Assembly (NCBI GenBank): GCA_009391605.1
Contig: VFGQ01000110.1
Coordinates: 1 to 38,091, forward strand
Origin: SAR202 cluster bacterium
GTDB lineage: Bacteria; Chloroflexota; Dehalococcoidia; SAR202; GCA-002694895
Reading direction: 5' to 3'
Length of the DNA stretch: 38,091 nt
Position 1 is the stretch's first letter, and each line of letters begins with the position of its first letter. A model generated the notes under the pieces. The model was not told the DNA's origin and did no database searches. It saw only the letters and a list, made by a program, of their open reading frames with translations. Made by a program: the position numbers and the translations under genes. Positions 24,373 to 34,100 of the stretch are shown in pieces.

Positions 24373-25500
24373 GGCATCTAGTATTTTTTGAGCTACTATT
24401 TTTGCTTCCCCTTCCTGTAAATTAGATGTAAATACTTTTACTCCATCTGTGTCAAAACCATTTCTCACTCTAATTGAAGGGTTCCCTTCAGCAAGTAATT
24501 CTTCAATTTCGCTATCGCTGTGATTTTTTGAAGAGATTATTAAATAAGGATGTGTAGATTCCTCATCATTTATATCTTCAGGATTATCTGGGGCTTTGAT
24601 AAAAGATACCTTAAGGTAATCGACACTTTTGATTGAATCAGAAATTATATTACAATCATTTTCCCATTTTTTCATAATTAAAGAATGATCTGTATCAATG
24701 AAAATTTCTAATGCTGTAATTAATCCTATAATTTCTTCTTTTGATACTTTGGCAACTCTGCCTATTCCTTCATTGTTTGGCGCTGAATGTAAGAAAGCTG
24801 CATCAATTAGATGTTTTTTACCACATAAAATCCCTGTTGACTGAGGGCCCCTTAAGCCTTTACCGCCACTGTATGCAACCATATCAACGCCCATAGAAAT
24901 AAATCGTCGTAAATTTTCAGGAGGGGGTAATAATGCAGCAGCATCTACTATAACTGGTATTGAATGTTTGTTTGCTATTTCGATTACTTTTTCAATTTCA
25001 ATAGCGCCAGCCTGTTTTGGCCCATATACATAGATTATTCCAGCGGTTTTTTCATTAATATTTGATTCAAGTTCCCATTCATTTGTTCCGCCAGTATTTC
25101 CAATTTCTATTAATTTAGCTCCCGCATTTCTATAGTTATGATCATAATTTGTCCTGTGAGATCTGTGAATTATAAATTCATTTTTTAATCCGTCAGTATT
25201 TGGTAATTGGTCTATATATTTTGGATTTGATCCGGCTATACAAGCTGCAGTTTGTAGCATTAATGCTGATGCAGCACCTGCAGTTACAAGTCCTGCTTCT
25301 GCACCAGTGAATTCAGCAATTACTTCTCCTGCTGCCATATTTAATTCTTTCATGTCAACAAACCATTCAGATGCTTTTTCCATAGCATCTATTACACCTT
25401 TTGGCATAATGCTTCCACCAAGCATTGTGAGATATGAAGCACAATTTATTACTCTTCTGATTCCAAGTTTATTGTAGTATTCATTTTTTATTATAGACAT
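24364..25500 (-). CDS. SelA/DgaE-like aminotransferase class V-fold PLP enzyme
   Basis: A protein of 378 aa with the SelA-like fold. The N-terminal GIRRVINCASYLTMLGGS (residues ~12-29) resembles the start of D-glucosaminate-6-phosphate ammonia-lyase (DgaE) and SelA relatives. GAEAGLVTAGAASAL is near 69-83, VDAAALLPPPENL near 180-192, and the PLP lysine is K214 in YSGGKGLRGPQS. It lacks the ~460 aa length and the N-terminal tRNA-binding region of true SelA, so it is unlikely to make selenocysteyl-tRNA. Likely roles are elimination or ammonia-lyase reactions on amino sugars or amino acids. It is the third gene of a minus-strand group after alanine dehydrogenase and the PPOX protein, with a 62-nt gap and an AGAGAGA Shine-Dalgarno. 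Confidence 0.83.
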   Translation of the reverse strand: MSIIKNEYYNKLGIRRVINCASYLTMLGGSIMPKGVIDAMEKASEWFVDMKELNMAAGEVIAEFTGAEAGLVTAGAASALMLQTAACIAGSNPKYIDQLPNTDGLKNEFIIHRSHRTNYDHNYRNAGAKLIEIGNTGGTNEWELESNINEKTAGIIYVYGPKQAGAIEIEKVIEIANKHSIPVIVDAAALLPPPENLRRFISMGVDMVAYSGGKGLRGPQSTGILCGKKHLIDAAFLHSAPNNEGIGRVAKVSKEEIIGLITALEIFIDTDHSLIMKKWENDCNIISDSIKSVDYLKVSFIKAPDNPEDINDEESTHPYLIISSKNHSDSEIEELLAEGNPSIRVRNGFDTDGVKVFTSNLQEGEAKIVAQKILDALS

Positions 25501-25562
25501 ATGAATCTCTCTTTTTTATTTCACAACTTTTAATATTTTTTTAATTATATAAATAGTGTTCA

Positions 25563-25949
25563 TTACATGATATAAAATTTTAGTGGCTCAATACTAACTA
25601 TCACTCTAATTTCTTTATCTGAAATAGGATATTTGTCTTGATTAAGATATTTTTTTGCTAAAGAGTGAATATGGTCATCAGCGTTAGATTCAGATATATT
25701 TTTAACTATTCCTTTAAATGTTATTTGGTAATATGGATTTTGTGCATCTGTTACTGATATTGAAACCCTGGGATCTCTTTCCATATTATTTGTTTTAATT
25801 CTATTCTTTGCTGTATTTATCAATATATGATTATCTTTGTAATCAATCCATACAACTGATACTTGTGGTGATCCATCGCTGTTTATTGTGGCTAAACTAG
25901 CAAAATTTTTACCTTCCAGTATTTTGATTGCTTCTTTTGTGATATTCAT
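25563..25949 (-). CDS. PPOX-class pyridoxamine 5'-phosphate oxidase-like (probable F420- or FMN-dependent) protein
   Basis: A protein of 128 aa with the split-barrel flavin-binding fold. The conserved pattern FASLATINSDGSPQVSVVW (residues ~16-34) is followed by INTAKNRIKTNN (near 54-65) and RDPRVSIS (near 69-76). This matches the Rv1155-like PPOX group, many of which bind F420, others FMN or heme. Oxidation or reduction of an unknown small molecule is likely. It is 7 nt downstream of alanine dehydrogenase on the same strand. Presence of F420 cannot be shown from this window because no F420 biosynthesis gene is seen. Confidence 0.83.
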   Translation of the reverse strand: MNITKEAIKILEGKNFASLATINSDGSPQVSVVWIDYKDNHILINTAKNRIKTNNMERDPRVSISVTDAQNPYYQITFKGIVKNISESNADDHIHSLAKKYLNQDKYPISDKEIRVIVSIEPLKFYIM

Positions 25950-25956
25950 AATAGTT

Positions 25957-27069
25957 TCATTTAATTATTTTGTCTAAGGAATTATAATTTAAATCTAATG
26001 ATTCAGAAACAGGCTTTGTTGTTAATTTTCCTTTGTAAGTATTTACAGCATTAAATATTTCTTTGTTATTAATTAAACATGATTCAAATCCATGATTTGC
26101 AATCAGTTCAATATATTTATGAGTAGCATCATTAAGAGCTTGGCTTGCTGTTTTAGGTACAATTCCTGGCATATTAGGTACAGCATAACCGTAGAAATGG
26201 TTTAATTTTACAATAGGTTTATCATGTGAAGTTGAATTTAAATTTGTTACACCACCGCCCTGATCAATTGCAATATCTATAATTAAGGCATTTTTTTTAA
26301 TTATTTTTTGTATATTTTCATCAATAACTTTTGGTGTTTGTGAACCCGGGATATATATACCATTAATTATAATATCTGATGAGGGAAGATATTTTGTTAA
26401 ATTTTCTTTTGATGAAAGTTGAGTTTTAATTTTTTTATCATAATTTTTTATATTTAATAACTTATTGTTGTCTATATCAAATATTGTGACATTAGCACCC
26501 ATACCTTTAGATATGATTGCTGCATTATATCCCACTATTCCAGCACCAATTATAGAGATATTTAATGGGTTTATATTGCTGGTCCCTCCTATTAATAACC
26601 CTGGGCCACCATATTGTTTTTGTAAGAAATTTGCAGCTATTTGAGGAGCTAGTTTACCAGCAATTTCTGACATAGGTTTTAATAGTGGAAAAGTTTTGCC
26701 GTTTTTTGTAATAGCTTCATAAGCAATAGAAGTCATCTCTGATTTTAGTAAATTCATTACCAGATTTTTGTTGGCAGCCAGATGTAGAAATGTGAATAGT
26801 ATGGATTTTTTATTTAAATATTTATATTCTGATTCGAGAGGTTCTTTTACTTTAGTTATTAATTCTGCATTTTTATATATTTCTTCAACATTTGAAATTA
26901 TTGTACATCCAGAATTTACATAATCTTTATCTGGATATCCTGCAGCTGTACCTGCATTTGATTCAATTAAAATATTATGATTTTGTTTAGATAAGATAGC
27001 TGCTTTTTCGGGGATTATAGCAACTCTATTTTCATTATTTTTAATTTCTTTTGGGACACCAATAATCAT
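25957..27069 (-). CDS. ald: Alanine dehydrogenase
   Basis: A protein of 370 aa, the standard length. The N-terminus IGVPKEIKNNENRVAI matches the Ald/pyridine nucleotide transhydrogenase family. Conserved active-site pieces are ITKVKEP near residue 70, FTFLHLAA near 91-98 with the catalytic histidine, the NAD loop IIGAGIVGYNAA near 172-183, and IDIAIDQGGG near 266-275 with the catalytic aspartate. It reversibly deaminates L-alanine to pyruvate with NAD. With the alanine racemase in this window it would allow growth on either alanine isomer. It diverges from the pyr operon; a clear promoter was not found on the minus strand. Confidence 0.93.
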   Translation of the reverse strand: MIIGVPKEIKNNENRVAIIPEKAAILSKQNHNILIESNAGTAAGYPDKDYVNSGCTIISNVEEIYKNAELITKVKEPLESEYKYLNKKSILFTFLHLAANKNLVMNLLKSEMTSIAYEAITKNGKTFPLLKPMSEIAGKLAPQIAANFLQKQYGGPGLLIGGTSNINPLNISIIGAGIVGYNAAIISKGMGANVTIFDIDNNKLLNIKNYDKKIKTQLSSKENLTKYLPSSDIIINGIYIPGSQTPKVIDENIQKIIKKNALIIDIAIDQGGGVTNLNSTSHDKPIVKLNHFYGYAVPNMPGIVPKTASQALNDATHKYIELIANHGFESCLINNKEIFNAVNTYKGKLTTKPVSESLDLNYNSLDKIIK

Positions 27070-27094
27070 TAGTTAACATTTTTTTGATTTATTA

Positions 27095-27131
27095 TTCAAA
27101 TATATTTTATATGATTTTCTGATTATTTGAA
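27095..27131. repeat. 8-bp inverted repeat between ald and the pyr promoter
   Basis: TTCAAATA (27095-27102) and TATTTGAA (27124-27131) are exact reverse complements, 21 nt apart. The right arm overlaps the -35 box of the pyr promoter. This could be an operator shared by ald and pyr, but with A/T-rich arms chance is a real alternative. Confidence 0.3.
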
Positions 27132-27155
27132 ATTATTTAGAAATAAATATATACT
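27127..27155 (+). promoter_or_regulatory. Sigma-70-type promoter of the pyr operon
   Basis: TTGAAA (-35, 27127-27132) and TATACT (-10, 27150-27155) are separated by exactly 17 nt. Transcription from about 27162 would give a leader that includes the hairpin at 27180-27197, the Shine-Dalgarno at 27199-27204 and the short ORF at 27215, in the right order. Confidence 0.6.
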
Positions 27156-27179
27156 ATTAGAAGTTTATTAACCTTTAAG

Positions 27180-27197
27180 TTGATACAGAGATATCAA
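27180..27197 (+). promoter_or_regulatory. Candidate PyrR-binding hairpin in the pyr leader
   Basis: TTGATA (27180-27185) and TATCAA (27192-27197) form a perfect 6-bp stem closing the six-base loop CAGAGA (27186-27191). The loop matches the CNGNGA loop of the known PyrR-binding RNA consensus (ARUC-CNGNGA-GGYU). The stem bases differ from that consensus but the differences are compensated pair by pair. The hairpin ends one base before an AAGGAG Shine-Dalgarno, so protein bound to it would block ribosome entry. Autoregulation fits because pyrR is the first enzyme gene downstream. Not seen: a terminator/antiterminator pair, so translational rather than transcriptional control is inferred. Confidence 0.6.
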
Positions 27198-27214
27198 TAA
27201 GGAGATATAATTTG

Positions 27215-27268
27215 ATGAAATTTCAGTTGCGAAATTTTTCTTCAGCTATTATTGGATTTGTCTTATAA
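27215..27268 (+). CDS. Putative 17-aa leader peptide of the pyr operon
   Basis: An ATG ORF of 17 codons (MKFQLRNFSSAIIGFVL) with an AAGGAG Shine-Dalgarno 10 nt upstream, the best ribosome binding site in this region. It stops at 27266-27268, just 2 nt before the pyrR ATG, which has no Shine-Dalgarno of its own. This is the geometry of translational coupling. It carries no run of pyrimidine-related codons that would suggest ribosome-stalling attenuation. A TTG at 27212 is an alternative start. It could instead be a decayed or mis-sequenced N-terminus of pyrR, though the pyrR start fits its family. Confidence 0.5.
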   Translation: MKFQLRNFSSAIIGFVL

Positions 27269-27270
27269 CT

Positions 27271-27792
27271 ATGGCTAAATTGATAATAGATTCTAAGAAT
27301 TTTTCTAGGATGCTAAAAAGAATTTCTCATGAAATATTAGAGAAAAATTCTGGGCCAGATAAATTAATTTTGATAGGAATGCATACTAGAGGAGTGCCTT
27401 TGGCTGAAAGAATATCAGGATTTATTGAAAATATTGAAGGTATTAAAATACCTACAGCACAATTAGATGTTTCTTTTTACAGAGATGATACTGATTTAAA
27501 AATTAAAACTGATATAAGTCCAACAATTATTGATTTAAATATTAATAATTCTAATGTTATTTTAATTGATGATGTACTTTTCACTGGTAGAAGCGTTAGA
27601 GCCGCAATGGATGCTTTAATGGATTATGGCAGGCCTTCAAGTATTCAATTGTCTGTTTTGGTTGATAGAGGGCATAGAGAATTACCTATATCTCCTGATT
27701 ATGTTGGTAAGAATATTCCTACATCCAGAAATGAAAAAGTAAATGTATTAATTACTGAAATTGATGGAAAAGATGGAGTGGAAATATCATGA
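27271..27792 (+). CDS. pyrR: Bifunctional pyr operon regulator/uracil phosphoribosyltransferase PyrR
   Basis: A protein of 173 aa, full length for PyrR. The N-terminal AKLIIDSKNFSRMLKRISHEI matches family members from the first residue, supporting the ATG at 27271. LIGMHTRGVPLAERI near 35-49 and the PRPP-binding VILIDDVLFTGRSVRAA (residues ~95-111) are intact, as is SVLVDRGHRELPI near 129-141. In other bacteria PyrR binds UMP or UTP and then binds the pyr leader RNA to lower expression; it also has uracil phosphoribosyltransferase activity. It lacks its own Shine-Dalgarno and is probably translated by coupling to the short leader ORF. It overlaps pyrB by 4 nt. Confidence 0.94.
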   Translation: MAKLIIDSKNFSRMLKRISHEILEKNSGPDKLILIGMHTRGVPLAERISGFIENIEGIKIPTAQLDVSFYRDDTDLKIKTDISPTIIDLNINNSNVILIDDVLFTGRSVRAAMDALMDYGRPSSIQLSVLVDRGHRELPISPDYVGKNIPTSRNEKVNVLITEIDGKDGVEIS

Positions 27793-28748
27793 TAGCAGAT
27801 AATAAACTAAATAATTTACTTGATATAGATCAATTGTCTAAAAATGATATTTTATATATTTTTGAATTTGCAGAAAAATTATCTTCAATTTTAAATGGCC
27901 CTGTTAAAAAGGTTCCGGTATTACGTGGAAAAACAGTTATTAATTATTTTTCAGAACCAAGTACTAGGACAAGAGTGTCTTTTGAAAATGCGGGTAAAAT
28001 TTTATCTGCTGATGTTATTAATGTTTCTTCAAGTGGTAGCAGCGACGAGAAAGGTGAGTCATTTATAAACACTGTTCAAACTTTAGAATCTATTGGAGCT
28101 GATATTCTGATCATAAGACATTCTGATTCTGGAGCTCCATATTTTGTATCTAGAAATATTCAGATACCAGTCATTAACGCTGGAGATGGATCTCATGCAC
28201 ATCCTACTCAAACACTTATTGATCTTTATACAATATATAAATCAATTGGAGAAATTGAAGGATTAAACCTTACTATTTTGGGAGATAATATTCATAGCAG
28301 AGTCTCAAGATCTGCTGTTTTGGGATTTAGTACTATGGGTGCTAAAGTTACTTTTTGTTCACCCACAACAATGAATGCAAATTACTTATCTGGAAGTGAT
28401 GTAAGTAATTATCCTGCAATTATGTATACAAGTAATTTAAAGGATGCATTGTCAGAAAGTGATTTAATTATGACCTTAAGAACACAATTTGAAAGAAAAG
28501 CTAGTTTGGTTTTCCCTAATATAAATGAATATACAAGAATGTTTAAGTTATCAAATGAAAGCCTTAAATATGCCCCTGACAAAGCTAAAATTTTACATCC
28601 TGGCCCCATGAATTTAGGAGTTGAAATTGATGGGTACGTAAGTGAATCAGATAGATCTTTAATTAATCAACAGGTTATGAATAGTGTAGCAATTAGAATG
28701 GCTTTGTTAATTATATTAATAGGCGATCATACTTTGGATTCTATTTGA
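27789..28748 (+). CDS. pyrB: Aspartate carbamoyltransferase catalytic subunit
   Basis: A protein of 319 aa, standard length. The carbamoyl-phosphate loop FSEPSTRTRVSFE lies near residues 54-66, and the mobile-loop S-x-x-K-G-E-S (SDEKGES) near 84-91. The HPTQTLIDL block (near 137-145) and the C-terminal HPGPMNLGVEI (near 271-281) complete the active site. It joins carbamoyl phosphate and aspartate, the first committed pyrimidine step. No pyrI regulatory subunit is present, so it should be the PyrR-controlled type rather than the allosteric E. coli type. It overlaps pyrR by 4 nt and precedes pyrC by 12 nt. Confidence 0.95.
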   Translation: MIADNKLNNLLDIDQLSKNDILYIFEFAEKLSSILNGPVKKVPVLRGKTVINYFSEPSTRTRVSFENAGKILSADVINVSSSGSSDEKGESFINTVQTLESIGADILIIRHSDSGAPYFVSRNIQIPVINAGDGSHAHPTQTLIDLYTIYKSIGEIEGLNLTILGDNIHSRVSRSAVLGFSTMGAKVTFCSPTTMNANYLSGSDVSNYPAIMYTSNLKDALSESDLIMTLRTQFERKASLVFPNINEYTRMFKLSNESLKYAPDKAKILHPGPMNLGVEIDGYVSESDRSLINQQVMNSVAIRMALLIILIGDHTLDSI

Positions 28749-28760
28749 TATGGAGTGTAG

Positions 28761-30098
28761 ATGAAAAAAATAATTAAGAATGGAAAAGTTTATGATGGTA
28801 TATCTAACAAGATAAAACAACAAGATGTTTTAATTATAGATGGTGTAATTCAAGATGTGGGAAATATAGAAATATCAGATGCTGATATAGAAATAATAGA
28901 TGCTAGCAATTATATAGTTAGCCCAGGTTTTATTGATATACATTCTCATTTAAGAGAGCCTGGTTATGAGTATAAAGAAACTATAGCTACAGGTACTAGA
29001 GCTGCTTCAAAAGGTGGATTTACTACTATTTGTGCTATGCCAACAACTATCCCAGCTTTAGATTCTAAAGATTCAATAGATTATTTTCAAGATTTATGTA
29101 AACAGCGCTCTATTATAAAAGTACATCCAATTGGCGCTGTTACTATAAACAGAAAGGGTAAAGAAATAGTAGAGATGCAGTCTTTAGCAGATTCAGGTGT
29201 TATAGGTTTTAGTGATGATGGAGAACCTATTCAAGATTCTAATATTATGAGAATGTCACTAGAATATTCTAAAATGGTTTCCCGCCCTATAATGAATCAT
29301 TGTGATGATAGAGGTATTAATTATCGTGCGGAAGGAGTGATGAATGACGGATTCTTAGCTCAAAGATTAGGCTGTAGTGGGATACCTAATGCTGCTGAAG
29401 CATCTATGCTTTCAAGAGATATTTTTTTAACTGAATTAACTGGTGGTTTATATCATGCTTGCCATATAAGTGCAGCTCAATCGGTAGATGTTCTGAAAAT
29501 TGCAAAAGAAAGAGGAATTAATTATTCTGCAGAAGTTACACCTCATCATCTCACAATAACAGAAGATTTTATTCTTGGCCCTGATGATCAAAACAGAAAA
29601 CAAATTTCTGAGAATGCTTATAATACTTTTGCAAAAGTATTTCCTCCGTTAAGAACTAAATCCGATATTCAATCTCTAATAGAAGGAATTAATAGTGATT
29701 TAATTTCAATTATAGCTACGGATCACGCCCCTCATGGCTATGAGGATAAAATGACTACTTTGAATCAAGCGGCTTTTGGTATAAGTAATTTTGAGACTAC
29801 CTTAGGATCGGTTTTACAATTATTTTATTCAAAAGATATAAAGTTGGAAAAATTATTGAAATGTTTAACTTCAAATCCTGCTGAATTTCTAGGGAAAAAA
29901 CTAGGTAAATTAACTAAAGGTTATCCTGCAGATATAGTAATTATTGATTTGAAAAAAGAGTGGGAAGTTGATATTTCAGATTTTGTATCTTTAGGTAAAA
30001 ATAGCCCGTTGCAAGGTACTAATTTTAAAGGGAAGATTTTGCAAACCCTTGTAGATGGAGAAGTTGTTTACTCTGATGGTAAGGGACATAATGGATAA
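28761..30098 (+). CDS. pyrC: Dihydroorotase (class I)
   Basis: A protein of 445 aa, length of class I dihydroorotases. Metal ligands include H61 and H63 in the H-x-H-x-R block (IHSHLREPG), NHCDD near 181-185, CHISAAQS near 235-242, and D321 in ATDHAPH. The usual carbamate lysine of some class I enzymes is not obvious from inspection. It reversibly cyclises carbamoyl aspartate to dihydroorotate. The usual M-P-N-T after the first substrate loop reads M-P-T-T here. The stop overlaps the carA start by 8 nt. Confidence 0.93.
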   Translation: MKKIIKNGKVYDGISNKIKQQDVLIIDGVIQDVGNIEISDADIEIIDASNYIVSPGFIDIHSHLREPGYEYKETIATGTRAASKGGFTTICAMPTTIPALDSKDSIDYFQDLCKQRSIIKVHPIGAVTINRKGKEIVEMQSLADSGVIGFSDDGEPIQDSNIMRMSLEYSKMVSRPIMNHCDDRGINYRAEGVMNDGFLAQRLGCSGIPNAAEASMLSRDIFLTELTGGLYHACHISAAQSVDVLKIAKERGINYSAEVTPHHLTITEDFILGPDDQNRKQISENAYNTFAKVFPPLRTKSDIQSLIEGINSDLISIIATDHAPHGYEDKMTTLNQAAFGISNFETTLGSVLQLFYSKDIKLEKLLKCLTSNPAEFLGKKLGKLTKGYPADIVIIDLKKEWEVDISDFVSLGKNSPLQGTNFKGKILQTLVDGEVVYSDGKGHNG

Positions 30099-31194
30099 AG
30101 GATATTTGATTTTATCTGACAAAACTTATTATCCGGGATATATTTTTGGATATGGTAATTTAGTTTTTGGTGAAGTAGTATTCAATACTTCTATGACTGG
30201 GTATCAAGAAATATTGACTGATCCTTCTTATAAAGGACAAATTGTTGTTCAGACTTATCCCTTAATTGGTAATTATGGAATAAATGATGAAACTAATGAG
30301 TCAGATGAAATTCAAGTTTCTGGCTACGTTGTTAGAAAGAATGAAAATTTTCCTAGTCATATAAGTTCTAAAAGAACTTTAGATCAATTTTTAAAACAAT
30401 ATGAAATTATGGGTATATCTGAGATTGATACTAGGGCTGTTGTGAGAAAGATTAGATCTAAAGGTGTTATGAATGGATTAATTGTAAGAGGAAATGATCC
30501 TTCTAAAGGAATTGAATATTTGAAATCAATTCCTAATTATGATTCCCTTGATTTAGCTAAAGGAATTAGTAATAGAAAAGATTTAAATAAAAAGTATGGT
30601 AAAAATTTAAATATTAATCAAAAATACAAAGTTGCTGTTATAGATTGTGGAGTTAAAGAAAATATTCTGAAATTATTATATAAACGTGGATGCCAAATCA
30701 GAGTATTTTCACCAGATTTTACAGTGGATGATTTGAAAAATTTTTCTCCTAATGGAATATTGATATCACCTGGGCCAGGTGATCCGAAGAATATGGATTA
30801 TTTAGTTGAAAAAGTAAAATTGATTTTAAATAATTATCCTATATTTGGTATTTGTTTAGGTCATCAAATAATAGCTAGAGCTTTTGATTCAGATACATAT
30901 AAACTTAAATTTGGACACCGTGGTGGAAATCAGCCTGTTAAGGATATAGCAAATGATAGAGTATATATTACTGCTCAAAATCATGGATATGCAGTATCTT
31001 CGGAAATTATTAATCCAAACATTGAAATTACGCATATTAATTTAAATGATAATACTGTTTCTGGAATAAAACATAAAAAATTACCTATTATGGGTATTCA
31101 ATATCATTCTGAGGCATCTCCTGGCCCACAGGATAATGAATATCTTTTTGATGAATTTATAAACATGATGAGTGTAAAAAGGAAAAATATTTGA
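30091..31194 (+). CDS. carA: Carbamoyl-phosphate synthase small (glutaminase) subunit
   Basis: A protein of 367 aa from the ATG at 30091. An in-frame TTG at 30055 is rejected as start because CarA proteins begin at the [14 protein letters not shown] strand and an AAGGG Shine-Dalgarno lies 5-9 nt before the ATG. The N-terminal CPSase domain has [21 protein letters not shown] near 29-49. The class I glutamine amidotransferase domain has the nucleophile C255 (GICLGHQ) and the partners H339 and E341 (YHSEASPGP). It supplies ammonia from glutamine to CarB. Start overlaps pyrC by 8 nt; stop overlaps the carB start by 4 nt (TTGA), so the two subunits are coupled. Confidence 0.94.
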   Translation: MDKGYLILSDKTYYPGYIFGYGNLVFGEVVFNTSMTGYQEILTDPSYKGQIVVQTYPLIGNYGINDETNESDEIQVSGYVVRKNENFPSHISSKRTLDQFLKQYEIMGISEIDTRAVVRKIRSKGVMNGLIVRGNDPSKGIEYLKSIPNYDSLDLAKGISNRKDLNKKYGKNLNINQKYKVAVIDCGVKENILKLLYKRGCQIRVFSPDFTVDDLKNFSPNGILISPGPGDPKNMDYLVEKVKLILNNYPIFGICLGHQIIARAFDSDTYKLKFGHRGGNQPVKDIANDRVYITAQNHGYAVSSEIINPNIEITHINLNDNTVSGIKHKKLPIMGIQYHSEASPGPQDNEYLFDEFINMMSVKRKNI

Positions 31195-34100
31195 AAGTTT
31201 TAATACTAGGTTCAGGCCCCATTGTTATAGGACAGGCAGCTGAATTTGATTATGCTGGCACTCAAGCTTGCAGATCTCTTAGAGAAGAAGGTGTTACAAC
31301 TATATTATTAAATTCAAATCCTGCAACAATCATGACTGATATGGATGTTGCTGATGTTGTTTATATAGAACCTATGACAGTTGAATCAATAGAAAAAATA
31401 ATTCAAATACAAAAACCTGATGCTATTCTCCCTACTTTGGGTGGGCAGACTGGTTTAAATTTAGCGATGGATTTACATCACGCAGGAATATTTGAAAAAT
31501 ATGATATAAAATTATTAGGCTCTCCTATTGAAACAATAGAAAAATCTGAGGACAGAGAGGGATTTAAGAAGTTGATGAAAGAAATAGGTGAACCAGTTCC
31601 TGAAAGTGCTGTAGCTAATTCGGTGCAAGAATCAAAGGGAATTGCAATTTCAATTGGATTACCAGTAGTGGTAAGACCTGCTTTTACGCTTGGGGGAACA
31701 GGTGGCGGTATGGCACATACATTAGAAGAATTGGAAAAGATTGCAGAATCAGGGATTAAATATAGCCCAATTAATCAAATTTTAATTGAAAAATCTTTGA
31801 TTGGGTGGAAAGAGCTTGAATTTGAAGTTATGCGAGATTCAAAAGATAATTGTATTACTGTATGTAATATGGAAAATATAGACCCTATGGGAGTTCATAC
31901 AGGTGATAGTATAGTCGTTGCTCCTAGTCAGACATTAACAGATAAAGAGTATCAATTATTAAGGACGTCAAGTTTAAAAATAATCAGATATTTAGGAGTC
32001 GAAGGAGGATGTAATGTCCAATTCGCACTTAAACCTAATGATAAAAAGGAAGCAAATGTTGTTGATGATTATTATGTTATAGAAGTTAATCCCAGAGTAA
32101 GCAGAAGTTCAGCTTTAGCAAGTAAAGCTACTGGTTATCCAATTGCAAGAGTAGCCGCAAAAATTGCTATAGGTAAGACTTTAGATCAAATTGAGAATGC
32201 CATTACCGGTAAAACTAAAGCCGTATTTGAACCTGCTTTAGATTATTGTGTTGTTAAAATTCCTAGATGGCCTTTTGATAAATTTTTATATGGAGATAGA
32301 ACTTTAGGTACTCAAATGAAAGCTACCGGTGAAGTTATGGCCATTGATAGAACTTTTGAATCAGCTTTTTTAAAAGCTGTGAGAGGTTTGGAAATTACTG
32401 CGAAATCAATTCTTTGGAAAAATCCTAAATGGAGTATTTCAGATTTAGATAAAAAAGATTTTTATGAACCAAATGACGAAAGACTTTGGGCTTTGTTTTT
32501 TGCTTTGAGAAATGGAAAAAGTATTGAGAGCATAAATAAATTAACCGGAATTGATTTTTGGTTTTTAAATGCATTTTCAAATATAGTTCAAAATGAAAAT
32601 TTAATAAAAAATTCCAGCGATTTTGAGGATAAGATTTATGATTTAAAAAGATCGGGGTTTAGTGATAAAGTTATTGCAGAATTGTCAGGAAATAATGAAA
32701 ATTATATTAGAGATTTGAGAAAATCAAAAAATATCTTACCAGTTTATAAAATGGTTGATACTTGTGCAGCTGAATTTGAAGCTTTAACACCTTATTTTTA
32801 TAGTACATATGAAACTGAAAATGAAGCTATTGCTTTAAAAGGAGACAAAGCCTCTGTTTTTGGAAGTGGTCCAATTAGAATTGGGCAAGGAATTGAATTT
32901 GATTATTGCTCAGTACACGCAGCCTGGGCATTAAACGATATAAATTATAAAAGTATCATGATTAATTCTAATCCTGAAACAGTCTCTACTGATTTTGATA
33001 CAAGTAATCGTTTGTATTTTGAGCCATTAGATTTTGAATCAGTCGCAAATATTATAGATAATGAAAATAATGATGGAGAAATACACACAATTGTTCAATT
33101 TGGCGGACAAACAGCGATAAATCTATCATCCCAAATAGATGATAATAATTACAAAATTCTTGGATCTCCTGTGGATGCAATTAATACAGCTTCTGATCGA
33201 GGTTTGTTCGAACAATTTTTAAATAATATAAATATCCCTAATCCTCCGGGCTCGACAGCTTCAAATATTAGTGAAGCAATTACTATTGCAAAAAAATTGG
33301 GTTATCCAGTATTAGTAAGGCCAAGTTTTGTTTTAGGTGGGAGAGCTATGGATATTGCTTATAAAGAAGATGAATTGGAAAGTTTATTAGATGATGCTTT
33401 TTCTGCCGGAGAAGGAAGGCCAGTATTAATTGATAAATATATATTAGGTAAAGAAATAGAAGTAGATGCTGTATGTGATGGTGATACTGTATTTATCCCG
33501 GGTATTATGGAACATATAGAAAGAGCAGGGGTGCACAGCGGTGATTCAATGGCTGTGTTTCCTCCCATTAGTTTAAGTAAGGAACAAATAGAACTTATAG
33601 TAGAATACACAACTAAAATAGCTTTAAATCTGGGAGCCAGAGGATTACTTAATATTCAATATGTTCTTAATCAAAATCCTTCAAGCTCCATGAGTGAAGT
33701 GCTAGTTCTTGAAGTTAACCCAAGAGCAAGCAGGACGGTTCCTTTTATTTCTAAAGTTACAAATGTACCTTTGGTTAATTTGGCAGTCAAAGTGATGGCA
33801 GGCAAAAAATTGAAAGAATTAGGATATAAAAATGGATTAGGTAACCATGAAGATTTATTTGCTGTTAAAGCTCCAGTTTTTTCAATGTCAAAATTAATTG
33901 GCGTGGATACTACTTTGGGGCCTGAAATGAAATCAACTGGAGAAGTAATGGGAATTGATACTGATTTTAATTCTGCGTTATATAAAGCTTTGATTTCATC
34001 TGGTATGGCTATGCCTAAAGAAGGAACTGTTTTAATAAGTGTGGCTGATAGAGATAAAGATGATGTAATAAATATTGTTAAAGAATTAAATAAAAAAGGT

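Noticed and set aside
24364..25500. True SelA (selenocysteine synthase)
   Set aside because: The protein is too short, lacks the N-terminal tRNA-binding part, and no selD, selB or tRNA-Sec is in view; it fits the DgaE-like branch.
27180..27211. TTGATA (27180) with TATAAT (27206) as the pyr promoter
   Set aside because: The spacing is 20 nt, too long, and the -10 would lie between the Shine-Dalgarno and the leader start, making both useless. The TTGAAA/TATACT pair upstream has a 17-nt spacer and fits the leader layout better.
30055..30090. Upstream TTG start for carA
   Set aside because: It would add 12 residues not typical of CarA and lacks a Shine-Dalgarno, while the ATG at 30091 has one and starts at the family N-terminus.
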